This document shows, piece by piece, positions 1 through 12,819 of a DNA stretch of 64,000 nucleotides. The notes below the pieces were generated by a model. The model was not told the DNA's origin and did not search any database. It was given only the letters and a program-made list of their open reading frames with translations. Both the position numbers and the translations under genes were made by a program. Source of the DNA: Epiperipatus broadwayi (taxonomy: Eukaryota; Onychophora; Udeonychophora; Euonychophora; Peripatidae). Numbering within the stretch: the stretch's first letter is position 1; every line of letters starts with the position of its first letter. The stretch lies in NCBI GenBank assembly GCA_028023455.1, contig JAQFVV010000111.1, positions 2,363,909-2,427,908 of the forward strand. Reading direction: 5' to 3'.

Positions 1-844
1 TCACTTAATATATATATGATCAATCCTTGGTAACAAAACTTTTAGTATTTATACTTTTTAAACTCTGGCCACCTGTTAATTTTTATGAGCTTGAATGTAG
101 CTGAAAAGTCCATTTATTTATTTTAGCGAAACATTTAATAGTTACAACCAGTAGAAGAACTCATTTATTTATTTTAGAAAAACAATTTTTAAATTATAAC
201 AAGTAATTCAGATTTTGTTTTCCTGCATTATTTTGTTATTAACATTTTATATTTACAAATCCGGTCCACACAATTTTAGGACCAATGCATGATCTACTTT
301 AAAATCTGTTTACAAGGTCAAATGTTATTTTGACAAAGTTACTTTCGTAATTAGTAGAAGACTAATTTTATAACCATAAGTGCAGAATAACAGGAAATAT
401 ATGTATGTGATTTCAATAATACATCAATAAAGTTGCTAAATAATTTAACTAAAATATTTCTTAAACTAGAAATATTTATAAAATGAATATACATACCTGT
501 AATATATACCATTAATATAACAATAATTTAAATTAAAATATGTTTTAAATTAGAAATATTTATAAAATGAATACATATCTGTAATATATGTAATATATAC
601 ATATACTATTAAATTACAGACATATTGCTCGCATATATATACGTGATTCTGCATATATAATAATTTAACGTTATTTAAATGGGTACTCTGAGAAGGTTTA
701 AACCTGGCATATGGACAGATGTGTGGGTAAAATAAGTGAAACAGGCAGATGGATGAAACTGACCGTTTCAATATATGCACTATTCATTTCTTGAAAAAGA
801 GGTTTAAATTTCCTATTTGTCAATGAAGAATGAGAAACTATGAA
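1..844. other. AT-rich DNA without recognised genes
   Basis: I see no coding signal, RNA gene or clear repeat boundary here. The stretch holds short local duplications, for example a repeated phrase around 470-500 and 545-580, and scattered TATATA runs. The open frames present are short, AT-driven and without family features. Confidence 0.5.
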
Positions 845-2137
845 ATTAACTATTTTAATGACAATGTCCATAACAGAATTGAAGCATTGTGATGAGATTT
901 TTGCAACTAAATTTTTCTGATGTGGTGAAAACTCAATATTCGATGTTTAATATGATTTTTAAGAAGATTAACAAATCCCTTTTCCTTTCTGACCATTGCA
1001 TGGCTGGCATAAGCAACACTAAATATTTTATTTATGTTAATTTTTTGATTTTCAAAGTAATTGAAAAATGCAGAGAAAATGTCATGTCCCTTTGTTGTAC
1101 CAATAAGAGGAATCAAGCAACACAATTATTCATAAATATTATTGATGTCACAATATCATGCAACTATTGCTAGGTGCACCACATCATTTACACCAGTGTT
1201 CTCATCAACAACAACACTGGATGCAATAGGTTGTTGTAAACAGGTTTTCTGTTTTGTTGTTACATCTTTTGGCCATGTTAATTATTCTTCTTTGAATTGA
1301 TCTTGCAGATGCTGGTATTTCTCTAATTCGAGACAGTATCGTTTGTTTATTTGGTAGATTACTGAATAAGATTTCAGCACTTTTCAAAAATATTTCTTTG
1401 ATGAATTGTCCATCTGTGAAAGGTTTGTCTTTTAAAGCCACACAATGAGCAATTGTATAATTACATTCGGTGGCTTTATTTTGGGTTCCAATTATTTGAC
1501 TAAAATAGATAGTTTGTTTTTTAAAGGCAGAAACAGTTCTTTTTATAGCTTCACAGTTCTCATCTGAGTTTTTAAACTTGAACAGATGTTTAGTTTGATA
1601 ATGCCTTTGTACACTTGAGGTATGACAAACAATACTTTCACAGCATAATGTACACAGCACGATTCTTTTACTGTACAAATCCATATTCATTTGTCCAAGA
1701 GTCTTAAAAAGAGCGAATATCATGTTTTTGTCTTTTGTGGGACATTTTGGGAATCTCTCAGTCAATATGCAAAGAGAATCTCCTTTTTGAAAGAAGTGTC
1801 ACCAATGAGCATCGATTATTTACCATTCAACTACCGAAAATATCTTTCTAGAATTGATAACATAATACGCTTTTTATTTGGATTATAATCTCATTTTTTA
1901 ATATTATCAGAAATAAAATGTGAAGATGTAGAATTTATTTCTCTTGCACACAAAAATATCTTTTAAACGAAGTCAAGTGTATTATTTTCTGACAAATAAT
2001 GATTTAATCGTAAAATAAAAAGAAAAAAGATGCTGCAATTAAAAAAATTTTTTTTTATTATTTCAATTAATTCCGAGTGCCATTGATAATTGTTGGTGTG
2101 CCAAGATGGCACATGTACCGTAAATTGCCAATCCCTG
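845..2137 (-). mobile_element. hAT transposon remnant (5' end preserved)
   Basis: The minus-strand 5' terminus is at 2137 and begins CAGGGATT, a hAT-like terminal inverted repeat start. It is followed on the plus strand by CTATAGAT (2138-2145), a candidate 8-bp target duplication. The inverted paralogous copy of this region near 15465-15475 carries CCATAGAT with no hAT beside it, so it looks like an empty site. The body encodes broken transposase pieces. I could not find the matching second terminus near 845-890, so the 3' part is deleted or unrecognisable and the left boundary is approximate. Confidence 0.6.
889..1765 (-). pseudogene. hAT transposase pseudogene (BED-type finger, DUF4371-like core)
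   Basis: Reading minus from 1765, a 186-codon open stretch contains a C-x2-C...H-x4-H BED-like DNA-binding finger (CTLCCESIV... then HYQTKH) and the alpha-helical region typical of the GTF2IRD2/ZBED/FAM200-type hAT transposases. The frame breaks near 1205. A different frame then gives VVVDENTGVNDVVHL, matching the catalytic-core region that starts with LDESTD in the family. A third piece (1125-907) carries the stretch MVRKEKGFVNLLK and ILSFHHI, corresponding to the family's G-K-GF...LSFHCIIH region. The C-terminal dimerisation domain is missing. At least two frame changes make this a dead copy. The family assignment rests on motif recognition, not on a database search. Confidence 0.65.
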
Positions 2138-3525
2138 CTATAGATTATCGATGGCAATTCACTAAATCTTGAGTGATATTCAATGGTAGTCATTATCTCT
2201 TATGATGGCTCACAAATAAACACAGTGAGAACTATTATTTATATATGGCCATTAAACATATTTATTTAGACTATTTATTAATAAGATTATGATGATGATG
2301 CTTCCATTCACAGCTTTATGCTTAACTCACAACACAAATCTCATCTTTTATCAGTCTATAATTATTTACCAAAATATTGTTGTATTTAAACTATGTTTAA
2401 ATCATTGACATCCATCAGTGATGATGATGAGTAAAATGACTTCATAAGACAATGATTAACTGTAAGAAATATATAAACTTCTTTTAATAAAAACAAATTA
2501 AAATTTATTATTGGTTACTCATCAATAATGCAAATAGAAAATTTACATAATTAATAATAAAATTAGTTATATTTAAATAATAACCAAAAATCTTTCCCCT
2601 TAATAAAACCTAAACTCAACCATTAATATTATATAGCATGATATGTGTATGCTCATATCTCCAGTGGGTGAATAGAGATCTTATATCATAGAAACATTTT
2701 AATTTTTAAAATAAACACCCTATACATGCACATACTCGCATATTGCATATAACATACATTTTTATATCTATAATCTTAGAAAAATGATAATCAAAAATAG
2801 AGAAAAGTTAGTCCAATTATAAAGATAAGAATATCTAAAGAAATCGTTTTCAAATTATTTATCTCAATTTCCATTAATCTAAGTTGTTAACTACTTTAAA
2901 AATCTCTCTCTCATGACGTTAAATTTCTACTTTCAAAATTAAAACTTTATTTACACCTTAGAGTAGTTCAAAAAGAAATCAATGATAACATAAATTTATG
3001 TCAATAAAAAAATTTCAATGAATACATATAAATATGGTATGCAAACCATGTATATAGAAAAATCAAAAGTTGTATTAGATCAATAACATAGTCTCAAGAG
3101 CTGCCTAAGAAAATTATGATAGGCAAATTAATGCAAGTATGAAAGATACATAAATAAATAAATATAAATAAAATCAAAGATTACACCAATGCCTTAAGGC
3201 AGTGCATCATATGCATAAATTGCTAGGGATATAAAGTCAAATCTATATATAAGGTTTAAAAATTCTGTTGATTAATGACTATCTTGGCCCAAAGGTCAAC
3301 GTGGACTATAACAGTATTTACAAGTTGATATAGGTAAATTACACAGTATGGAACTAATGCAAAGTTTAGGTATAAAATATATAGGATGTATAAAAGATCT
3401 ACATAGTTAAAGTTTAAATTATTCTTAAATAAAAGATGGGATATATTATTCATTCAGTGGATGGAAGAAAGTTCAAATCTTGGGCCTAAGAAATAGATGA
3501 ATTAAGTCTCTAGCCTCATCTGGCT

Positions 3526-3880
3526 CTAGGTTTGGTCAGTTAGCCAAGGTTGACAAGTTCGTTTATCTTCATCTTTTATCTTGTAGACGGACTTGAAAAA
3601 TCGATTAACCATTGAGTCATCACAGCCATGATCAAATATCATGCTACTTCTGGTGATCCAAATTGAGAAGTTAATGAAAGTAGCCAGTCTTGTTGTTCCA
3701 AATTGACCCTTTTTAATTGCGGCCTTAAAAGAAATGTTAGCTGGATCATTGCCATTTATGCGGTCTAATGCTATATTATGGAGATAAGTCCACGAATCAC
3801 ATTGATCCAGAATGTGGTCAATGGGCTTCTCCTGTTTGTTAGATAGGGAACAAAGGGGGTTGGTGCTGTAACCCCTTTGT
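3526..3880 (-). pseudogene. LINE C-terminal fragment (zinc-finger tail of a non-LTR retrotransposon)
   Basis: The minus strand is open for about 112 codons ending at the TAG at 3526-3528, with no ATG at its start. It contains NPLCSLSNKQEKPIDHILDQC, in which the last part resembles the C...H-x4-C tail motif found after the reverse transcriptase in many LINEs. It continues with ISFKAAIKKGQFGTTRLATF and a tryptophan-rich helical end (IWITRSS). The fragment lies inside the segment (about 2937-4085) that is absent from the inverted partner arm, so it probably arrived after the duplication. The LINE clade is undetermined and there is no host gene context. Confidence 0.5.
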
Positions 3881-4340
3881 TAGTGGAGAAAGGCCCCAGT
3901 GGGGAATGCTCCAAGGATGATTTTTATTAAAAAAAATCAACAAATTTTGGATTCAGTTTGATGAATTTTGTTAATTTGGAAAATTGAGAGATTCCTATAG
4001 GTAGTATATTAATGGATTTAGTTTTTCCGAAAAATATTAATTGATAAACTTCCCAATATGATAATTTCCCCTGAAAAAAGGAACCTGATCCTTATCGATT
4101 TGTACATTTATACTCAACATGTACTCATGTAGGCATATTTATATTATTAGGTGTGTGTGTATATGTCACTTCCCATTATCAATAAAATTTGTATTTAACT
4201 TTTACTTATAATAAGAATAATACATATCATGATACATGAATTGATACTTAATAAAGATATTTGATAAAAAAAAAATACACATATAAATGGCTACATGTAC
4301 CAATATGGAGAAAAAAAAACATAATATATTGATTGTTTTA

Positions 4341-4456
4341 ATACTGAAAGAGAGAGAGAGAGAGGGAGAGAGAGAGAGATAGAGAGAGAGAGGGAGAAGG
4401 AGAGGGAGAGGGGGGGAGAGGGGGAGAGGGAGAGGGAGAGAGAGAGAGAGAGAGAA
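4341..4456. repeat. (GA)n / (GGGAGA)n microsatellite
   Basis: This is an uninterrupted purine tract of GAGAGA and GGGAGA units. Its minus-strand translation is only serine-leucine low complexity and is not a gene. The inverted partner has a shorter (CT)n tract at 14403-14431. Confidence 0.95.
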
Positions 4457-5935
4457 ATGGATTTATTTAAAGGAGAATTGTTAATAGTCATTGAGAAAAA
4501 ATTAAAATTGATATTACCAAGTTCTTCTTTTATTGTCGATGTAGAGTCAGTTTCAATGAGTCTATTGAATTTCATTTTGAAGTCAGCTTGTTTAAAATTA
4601 AGAATTTGAATTCAGCCACATATTAATGTTTAACATGCATAGATTTATCAATTGCAGCAGTTTACTGCAAAAGTTCTATTTTCAGCTTGGGCTTGCTATT
4701 TTTCTGCTTTACTGTGATGATGATGATACTGTGACATAAATTGTATTTCCTTAGGGACCATTTTAGCACTAGAATGGTTTCTTCATTGCTTCTGCTCTGG
4801 GTATGATTATTTTTCTATAGACAAATGGATATGTCTGCTTTTAATTATAAATTTCAGCATCCTTGCTTTGTGCTTTTATTTGAATTCAGCAACAGTGAAG
4901 TCTTTGGACTTTGGAGATCAGCCTTAGGATGATATCTGTTATTTCCATTTTAGATTTTAACTCTTCTGGATGCGTAATATAGTTCTTTTGGATTGGTCAT
5001 TGAGACCTTCCAACAAAATATCATTTCTACCCCACCATTATGGGTGGCTTTTAAGAGACAATAAGACTTATTCTGTCTTCTGCTCTGCTCTACTGACCCC
5101 TCTCTGCTCTGACCCTCTTTTAAAAACTGTCTTATTATTCAGACTATATATGTGTGCTGGCCCTTTGATGACATTACACACATGTTGCTATTGAAACACC
5201 CAGTTATCCATAAATTATACTTTATCAGTGCAGCTGTGATCCAAATGATCTGGTCTCTCTCTTTAATTTTAATAGCTTATTAATTAGCCATTGTCCTCAC
5301 CCCCAAATTTCACACATTGAGGTTAATTTAAAATTGACCCCACATTTCTCTCTCAAACTGGACATTCCTTTTCAACTCTTTCAAATAAAATAAGAAAAAT
5401 TGAACTTAAATAATATAAAAGAAGAAAAACAACTTTTTACATAGAAAATACAAAATTGTTTAAATAAAACTTTCTTTTAATATATTTGTAAATGTTTAAA
5501 ATTTTAATGCTTATACATACACACAAGCATATATATGTATCTCTACTCATATCTGTAAAAATCTGTCTATCAAAAATAATCTAAATGATTTGAAAGCTAT
5601 AAATTATTAATATCATTAGTATTAAAGTCATGAAATAAATTAGTAATAACTAAATATTAAAATACAGTTAACAAAGAAAAAACATAATTTGTTAGCTATA
5701 CATTAAATGTAGAAAGTTAATGAGGAAACTTAGAAAAATGATACTGTATGGAATTTATGTCTACACACAATTATTTATATATGCTTAATATTTTTAATTC
5801 TTAAATATAACTATCAAACTATTCAATGATATAGATATTGTCCTCTTTCACTAACAAAATTAGTTGAATAGAGAAAAAATATATTTCTTCCGAGGCTTTT
5901 GGGATTTGTAAAGTAGGGTTTGAACTCAATATTCT

Positions 5936-7626
5936 ACAATATATAAACCCAACATATGGTAATGGCAAAAGGTAAACAACATTTAAATAGCCTATTGCAA
6001 AGCAAAAATCTCAGAAGAAGCACCTTACAGATTAACAGTATTACTGACTTCAGATAGTTTGAACCTTTTTTCCTCTTTGTTTCTGGATAAGAATAGCTAG
6101 ACACACATTTACTGACTATAATAAAATGATTAGCTGCATTAGTTATAGGTCTGCTATCTAAAAAAAAAAAATCCTAAGCCTGTTAAAAAAATCAAATTTC
6201 TCAGTTGATATTTGAACTCGATGTTATAGGTATAGATTATGAAGAATGAAATCATGCAGCATATATCACTTTGATCTTTCATATATATATATATACACAC
6301 AGATAGAAATGTATGAATATAAATTCCAAATTATACTTTAGAAGAGTGTGTGTGAATATAAAAAAAATTACAAATATATACACTTTCTTCAACATACTTT
6401 CAGAAATCTCAATATTTTTCTATCTTAATTATATTTCATTATAAGTAATGTTGAAGAAAATTCTTTTGTTAAAAAAAAAAATTTTTATTTGTATATATTA
6501 TTATAATTAAAGATCCTTGCCTTATATGAAATTACTATACTTTCCAAAACTAAAAGTCTAAGCTAACGCATGCGCAAGTTAATTCTAAAGCAATAACTTT
6601 AATCTACACTTACTTACCTTTTGAATTAGCAGCATATTATCCATTAGAGTAATATGATTCCATAGAATAAACATCTGCATAATAGATAGATCAATTAGAC
6701 CTTTCTTAGAATATTACTAACTTTTCAAGTAAAAATTAGAAATTGTTAAAGAAACACCTTTACCATCTGTTCTTTTTGCCTATTATATTGATTCTTTACT
6801 ATAGGAATTAGCTGTTTTAAATTTTTATTCTATCACTAAGCCATAAAATATATGAAATCATTTTAATAGTAAGAGATAAAAGAACAATAACTATAATGAT
6901 AATAATCGATAGTGCATTAAGTTCTCAGTAAGTGAAATTCTATCCAGATTAATTTTTGGCTTGTGGCTGGTATCAGGTCTATAATGTATAATTATTCAAG
7001 TAGATTATCTTGGATTATAATGCATTAAGTTATTTTTAAATGTCATTCTGCTAGAGTAATAGTAACAAAAAAGTCAAAACTAATTGCTAAATGAGAGATG
7101 CATTGGGTACAAGAGATTCAAGCCAGGAATTAGTCTAGATACATGAATAAAATATTACTGGATATGCATTTAATAGCACTTCCTCCTAATACCTTATTAA
7201 ATTAAGCTTCCCTGAATAATATTGTTCAATATTCAAATATTTTATGAACTCCCAAGCAATAAACCATTGAATTATATAGTAATTAAACTTAGAATAGACA
7301 ACTCTAGAGTTGTCTGAAAAAAATTACTAATAATAAAAAATATCTTTATTCTACTAAAAAAAATTTTACAATAAAAATTATCTCAGAGTAGATCACTCAT
7401 CCCATTTAGAAAGTTATCATCTTGGCAGATGCTACCTTCAATTTTAAAGTATATCAACTAGGAATCTTTGTATTGTAATAATTTCATATTTGATTAAAAT
7501 TAGTTTCTCTTTTTAAAAAATCATTGAATATGAAAGAGTTATCATAAAAAAGACTAACCTCATTAAGCATTATCTATCTACTTCAAGAAGTATTATAACT
7601 ACTCTTTCTTATTGCATTGCCAAACG
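5936..7626. other. AT-rich DNA without recognised genes
   Basis: I see no coding or RNA gene signal. The stretch contains A-runs and short TA dinucleotide tracts (for example about 6284-6296), and no repeat boundaries that I could define. Confidence 0.5.
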
Positions 7627-7948
7627 TATACCATATAATACTAAATTGTCCATTCATTTTATTACTGTTACACAATGCTTTATTTACCATCCTTTTTTAT
7701 AGTTTACAGTTTTGATTGCCCCAGCAATCTTCTTCAGAACTTTATATCTCCTAGCCTCAACTCTAAATTTGAGTTGAGGTAGGAGATATAAAGTTCTGAA
7801 GAAGATCAAATTTGAATTTAGAGTTGAGGCTAGGAAATATAAAGTTCTGAAGAAGATTACTGGGGCAATCGAAACTGTAAAAAAGGGTAGTAAATAAAGC
7901 ATTGTGTAACAGTTATAAAGTAAATGGACAATTTAGTATTATATGGCA
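7627..7948. repeat. Foldback (long inverted repeat) element, MITE-like
   Basis: The left arm (about 7627-7770, starting TACCATATAATACTAAATTG) is the reverse complement of the right arm (about 7800-7948, ending CAATTTAGTATTATATGGCA). The centre holds a partial direct duplication of a block containing GTTCTGAAGAAGAT. The arms carry the phrase GGCAATCGAAACTGT, which recurs around 61376-61405 beside a related GAACTTCT block, so this is a dispersed family. No transposase is present. Confidence 0.75.
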
Positions 7949-9861
7949 TCATCTATCTATTAGAAGAAGAATTGACAAGCTTATAATTATAGCAATCTTT
8001 GTATTTTACTTTTTAGGAATAATGCTCTTTATTCTAAAATTATCTACTGAACATTTGCAGATTGCTATTATATCCAGATCCCAAGATTAGTATTGCAGCT
8101 CTTTAGTAATAAAGATTTAAAATTGCAGCTAAATACTTAAGTGTATTAATTTTAGGTTTAAATCTAAAGTTTCTCACTGATGAATGGCTCTAGAATAAAG
8201 TGAAAAGAATTGTTTCAAAAATATATGTTAATATTCTTGTTGCACTATTACAAATCACATTTTATCTGATAAAGATTTTTACCCATTCGATTAAAACAAA
8301 GTTTTTTAAAAAAAATTGTGAAAATCTACAAATAAATATAGATACAATGAAATTATTTGATCGTGAGACTAACTATATTGTTATTCTCTTTTTTGTTCAA
8401 ATGGTAAATGATATATGCTACATGATATATACTACAATTCCCTGTTTATCAGGAACTTTGGTTGAAATTGCATATAATGACTTAACTGCCTTAACATGAC
8501 TCAAAACCACTTGGCATAGAAGTTCTATTTCACTCCAAAAGTAATTGTTTAATTGAGCAAATGATGAGTCAGCTCTCATGGGAATCAAACATATTTATTT
8601 AGACTCTTTAATTGTTTCACACCTGAATGATTCATTTCTTGACAAAATATATAAAATATGCAATAGTGCTGAAAAAATACTAATATAACTGACTGATGAT
8701 TGTCTATTTTTCAATAAAATAAGAAACATTAATTTCTTCTATAAAAAAATATAATCAAATTTTATCTTTATCTTTTATTCTGATCCACAAAAAAAAAAAA
8801 CATAAAGCACCCATTATTCATCAACACATTTTGTGATTTATTTTATACCAGATTATATTCTAGCAAAAAAGTACATCCCTTATTTTAAATTTCTAAAATT
8901 ATTATCACAGAATTGTATTATCTGAAAAAAAAAAACAGACAACAGCATTGACCTCTAGTTTTGTTCTGTAAAGAGAGATAACATAGACACTGAATATCAA
9001 TTCACATGTTGGTCATCCTTTTATATCCATATTATGATGGTTTAGTGTACTTTCTGTACCACATATATGTTGTGCTCCACCAGTATGATGGAGCAAACTG
9101 GAACTCCTAATTCCTTCCTTAGATGTTAACCTAAATGAGGCATTATTTAAGAATACTATAGCAAAAAAACTGTTCAATTTACTAAGCTCATATCTCTTAT
9201 AAACATACAAACCTAAATATCCTGAGGTCTAACTCAGAGTCTTGAGCTCTTCATCAGAAGATCTTGTCCACAAATAGGCAACTAACAGTAATGTTGTCTG
9301 GTCACTACCTTAATCTATAGTAAACTCAGACTCCATAATTTCCTTATATTTATTAATATACCTATTACTTTTACTATTACACACCTCCCAAATACTAGTA
9401 TTGATTACTTAAATAAATTATTGAGACCCTGGAATTATATATAATTCCTACAACTAATTCATATGCATATATATAAATAATTTAACATTTAAGACTCTCC
9501 TTCAAGAGGCTATTTGTTTTAATTTAAGCAATAGAAATTCTGAAAATTTTAAGTTATTCTATATTAAATATGATCTATTATTGAACAAATGAAATTTTTT
9601 TTTTAACTAACAAAAAAAAAATTAACAGGTAATTATGATTTCATTTTCAACAATAGCCTTCCTTATCTATAATATTGATCGATTATTAAAATATACCACA
9701 AACCAGTTAAGATTTTTAATTAAAGTTATACTTCTATACAGACAATTGAACTATCACATTGAATTTACAATCTATCATATATCTTTAATAGTATAAATTT
9801 TAAATAACATTAATAATAAATACCATAGTTACGTAGAGTTGACATATGTGAAATAAAATGT
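7949..9861. other. AT-rich DNA without recognised genes
   Basis: An open stretch at 8200-8499 has no recognisable family motif and a composition like its surroundings, so I do not call it a gene. I see no RNA gene or repeat unit here. Confidence 0.45.
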
Positions 9862-11385
9862 CATCATTATCAACCATTATCCATCCGCTTCAGGATGAAG
9901 GTCTCTCCAAGTTCAATTTATCTTCTCCGATCTCTAGTCTCTCTTCTCATCATCCCTGCACACTTTCTTATTTCATCTACCCATCTCATATGTGATCTCT
10001 TCCTGGGTTTTTACAATCTCTTGGAATCCAATTTAAAATTTTAATCGCCCCTCTATTATCATTTCTTTCTAGCAATATATCCAGCCAACTCCACTTCAAT
10101 CTTTCATTTTTTTCAATAATCCATGTATTGCATTTTCAATCTCTTCTTGTTACTCCTAAGATGCATCTCTCCATACTTCTTGAAGTGGTCTGAAGTCTCT
10201 GTATTGCTCTTCTATTAAGTGTCCAAGTCTCAGATCTATAAGTAAAATCTGGTAAAACAAATTTATTAAAAACCTTCCTTTTCAAACCTATAGACATATT
10301 TCCTTTTAATAATAAATTATTTCTACCAAAATCATTCTAACCAAGTTTAATTCTATGATTAATTTCATCCATTATGTTTCCATCTGTAGTAATAATCTGA
10401 GCAAGGTAGTTGTTGTTAACTTCTTCTAACTCATCAGTATCAATTTTTAATACATTTACTTTATTCCTACTTTTTTACTTTCATCTCATAAATCTTGCAA
10501 CATTTCTTAAAGCTCTGAAGCATTATTGGTAAAAACAACTATATCATCTGAAAAATCTAAATGACTTAAATAATCTCCATTTACTTTTATTCATTTAACT
10601 TCCCATTTTAATCCACAAAATACTTCTTGCAGCACTGTTGTAAAAAGTTTTGGAGATATGAAGTCATTCCTGTCTTACACACTTCCCAATGTTAACTCTC
10701 CTAGTATAATTAAGCAATATAATTGTTACTGTTGCATTTTTATAAATATTTTTCAGAATATGACAATATCCTAAGTTTATACCATAATGATCCAATGCTT
10801 TAATCACTAAATAAATGCTAATGGAATCAAATGCTTTTTCATAATCTACAAATCCAAAGCATAATGGCAATTCATATTCATTGGTTCTTTCTATAATTTC
10901 TCTCAATATTTGGATATGATCTACTGTACTAAAACCATTTTTAAATTTAGCTTATTATTTTGGTTAATTGAAATCTAGTGTCCTCTGTAAATGAGTTGTA
11001 ATTATCTTAGTAAAAATTTTGTATAAAACTGATAAAAGACATTGATTTGTAACATCTGTAATTTCTAATATTTTTTATTACCTTTTTAAAATATTAATAT
11101 AGCATTCTTCCAATCATCTGGTACATCTTTATCATTTAGACATTTGGTATATAAAACTTTGCCAAAAAAAATCTATTTCTTCACCTGCTTCTTTTAATAT
11201 ATTGATTATAATTCCATCATTCCTTGGAGCTTTTCCCTTCTTCATAAATTTAATTGCATGTCCCACTTCTTCATTTAAAATCCTGGGCAAACCAGAAGAT
11301 ATAATAGATATAGGAGGTACTTGTTCTTTATTACTATATAATTCTTGATAGAAGTCTTCTATCCACTTTATTAGTCGAAATAATA
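9862..11385 (-). mobile_element. Old, decayed RTE/BovB-like LINE copy
   Basis: This copy aligns along its length with the fuller element at 46979-50345. Shared landmarks are the 3' end (reverse complement of CATCATTATCAACCATTATCC at 9863-9883), the C-terminal region (TCTCTCCAAGTTCAATTTATC), and a reverse-transcriptase core fragment at 10906-10664 that reads CFGFVDYEKAFDSI, the F-x-D-x-x-K-A-F-D motif A of LINE reverse transcriptases. Many stops and frameshifts are present and the 5' part (endonuclease) is missing. It lies between the two inverted arms. Confidence 0.8.
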
Positions 11386-11665
11386 TATATAAAGTTGAAG
11401 TTTCTTTCTTTTAAAATGTTTTAAAGTAGATATTATAAAATATCTATATTTACAGTCCTTGCTGACAACTAATTAATAACATATGTTTAAATGTAAGACT
11501 TTTTTTTACATAGTAGTTCAAAATATGTGTAATTTGTAGCTATAATTATTTTTGTTTTTTCTTTCCTGGAGAAACTCAGGTAAATTATATATAATAGTTA
11601 ATAGGCAATTCCTGAAGTCATCAATCTGAACTTTGTCACATTTTTTTCCAAAATTAAAAGTCACT

Positions 11666-11737
11666 GTTGATGGCTGAGTGGTTAGCACAGCCAGTTGTCC
11701 CAGGTTCGCTTCCTGGCCAATGCTTTAACACATGAAA
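11666..11737 (+). repeat. tRNA-derived SINE-like short repeat
   Basis: The segment starts TGTTGATGGCTGAGTGG, with an A-box-like TGGCTGAGTGG, carries a B-box-like GGTTCGCTTCC, and ends ACACATGAAAG, a tail shared with the SINE family at 13968. AAATTAAAA occurs on both sides (about 11652 and 11740), consistent with a short target duplication. It is not a functional tRNA gene because no anticodon arm can be drawn. Confidence 0.5.
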
Positions 11738-12295
11738 GAAATTAAAACTCGGGCTTTTATTTTCCTTTAAAAAGTAAGCTTGACCAGGAGAATTCATATT
11801 ACACCTTCTGAAATTACTGAAGACTGGATGAGTGTAATCTTGTAGCTTTACGTGGACATTATCAAATTACTCCTTTTTCTTTGTAAGGTAAAAAAACAAA
11901 ACATTTTTTCCAAGTTCAGCCAAATCTTTCTTTTTAGAACTCTTATCTCTAGTTAAGATCGAGAATGATCTAGAAAATCTTTTCTCTTCATTATCTGCAC
12001 TAATTAATTTTAACAGATAACAAACATTCCAAACTTTAAAAAAAATTAAAAACAAAACAAAACTTGGAGATCTCATTGCTACACATCATCAACAGATAAC
12101 CATTACTCTGTGTGCATGTGTTTTTAATAAAATTTATCTATTAACTTTTAATTACATTGTAAGCATTTTTAAAATTTAATTAAGACCTACAAATAAAATT
12201 TAAGTTCTCAAATTATACTTACTTGATTTATTATTTTTGTTTACAAATATATTTGTTAAGCATAATATTTTTTAATATATGGCTTTATATCAATA

Positions 12296-12573
12296 TATAT
12301 TTACATGATAATTATGTATTTACCTTGCTATGACGACATGATGGTCAATATTGTTTCTATGCACTGAATTTTATGTTTACAATGTGTGTCATTTTTTGAC
12401 TGAAAATTAGAAAAGTCAGCGTGTAGCGCTGGAATGGGGGGAGGGCTCCAATGTTTTTGCCTGTCTGGAGAACAGGCCAATACATGCTCAATTATAAAAT
12501 TCAGTGCCTAGAAACAATGTTGACCGTGATGACATCATAGCAAGATAAATACGTGATTAAATGTAAATATTTA
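12296..12573. repeat. Foldback/MITE with terminal inverted repeats of about 75 bp
   Basis: The left arm from TTTACATGATAATTATG at 12300, including CTTGCTATGACGACATGATG, is mirrored by the right arm (about 12493-12570) containing GTGATGACATCATAGCAAG and ending AATGTAAATAT. The unique centre (about 12375-12490) includes a G-rich block at 12432-12450. No coding capacity was seen. Confidence 0.75.
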
Positions 12574-12819
12574 TGTACTAAGAGAATTTCCTTTATTTTC
12601 ATTTAATAATGAATGTTCACCAAATAACTCTTACTAGCTTTTTTATAAACCTTGTCAGTTTTCCATGCACTACATCCAGTTTCAAATCCCTAACCTGAAG
12701 TATATTATTTCAATATATATAAATTGTACACATTCCAATTGAGCCTTGTGACTCCATTGCAGTGGTGTGATGCGTAAAAAAAAAAAATCATCACATTTTC
12801 TTTTTGTAGGAGGGGGAAG

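Larger units (their letters stand above)
2140..5935 (+). repeat. Left arm of a large imperfect inverted duplication
   Basis: This arm is the reverse complement, with divergence and indels, of 12820-15475. Anchors include the GAGCCATCATAAGAGAT block (left 2189-2210, right about 15420-15436), the GA-rich microsatellite at 4350-4455 against the CT tract at 14403-14431, the block around 4960-4980 against 13800-13830, and the outer block GGGTTTGAACTC (5925) against GAGTTCAAACCC (12830). A section of roughly 1.1 kb (about 2937-4085) is present only in this arm and contains a LINE tail. The spacer between the arms is about 6.9 kb. Confidence 0.75.

Noticed and set aside
4291-4575. Open frame rich in serine and leucine
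   Set aside because: It is the translation of the GA/CT microsatellite.
7830-7885. Hammerhead-like CTGAAGA...CGAAACTGTA in the foldback at 7627-7948
   Set aside because: Helix II needs an unpaired base next to the core and helix I cannot be formed from the flanks, here or in the related sequence at 61376.
8200-8499. 99-codon plus-strand frame
   Set aside because: Composition matches the AT-rich surroundings, with no motif, no splice context and no repeat family support.
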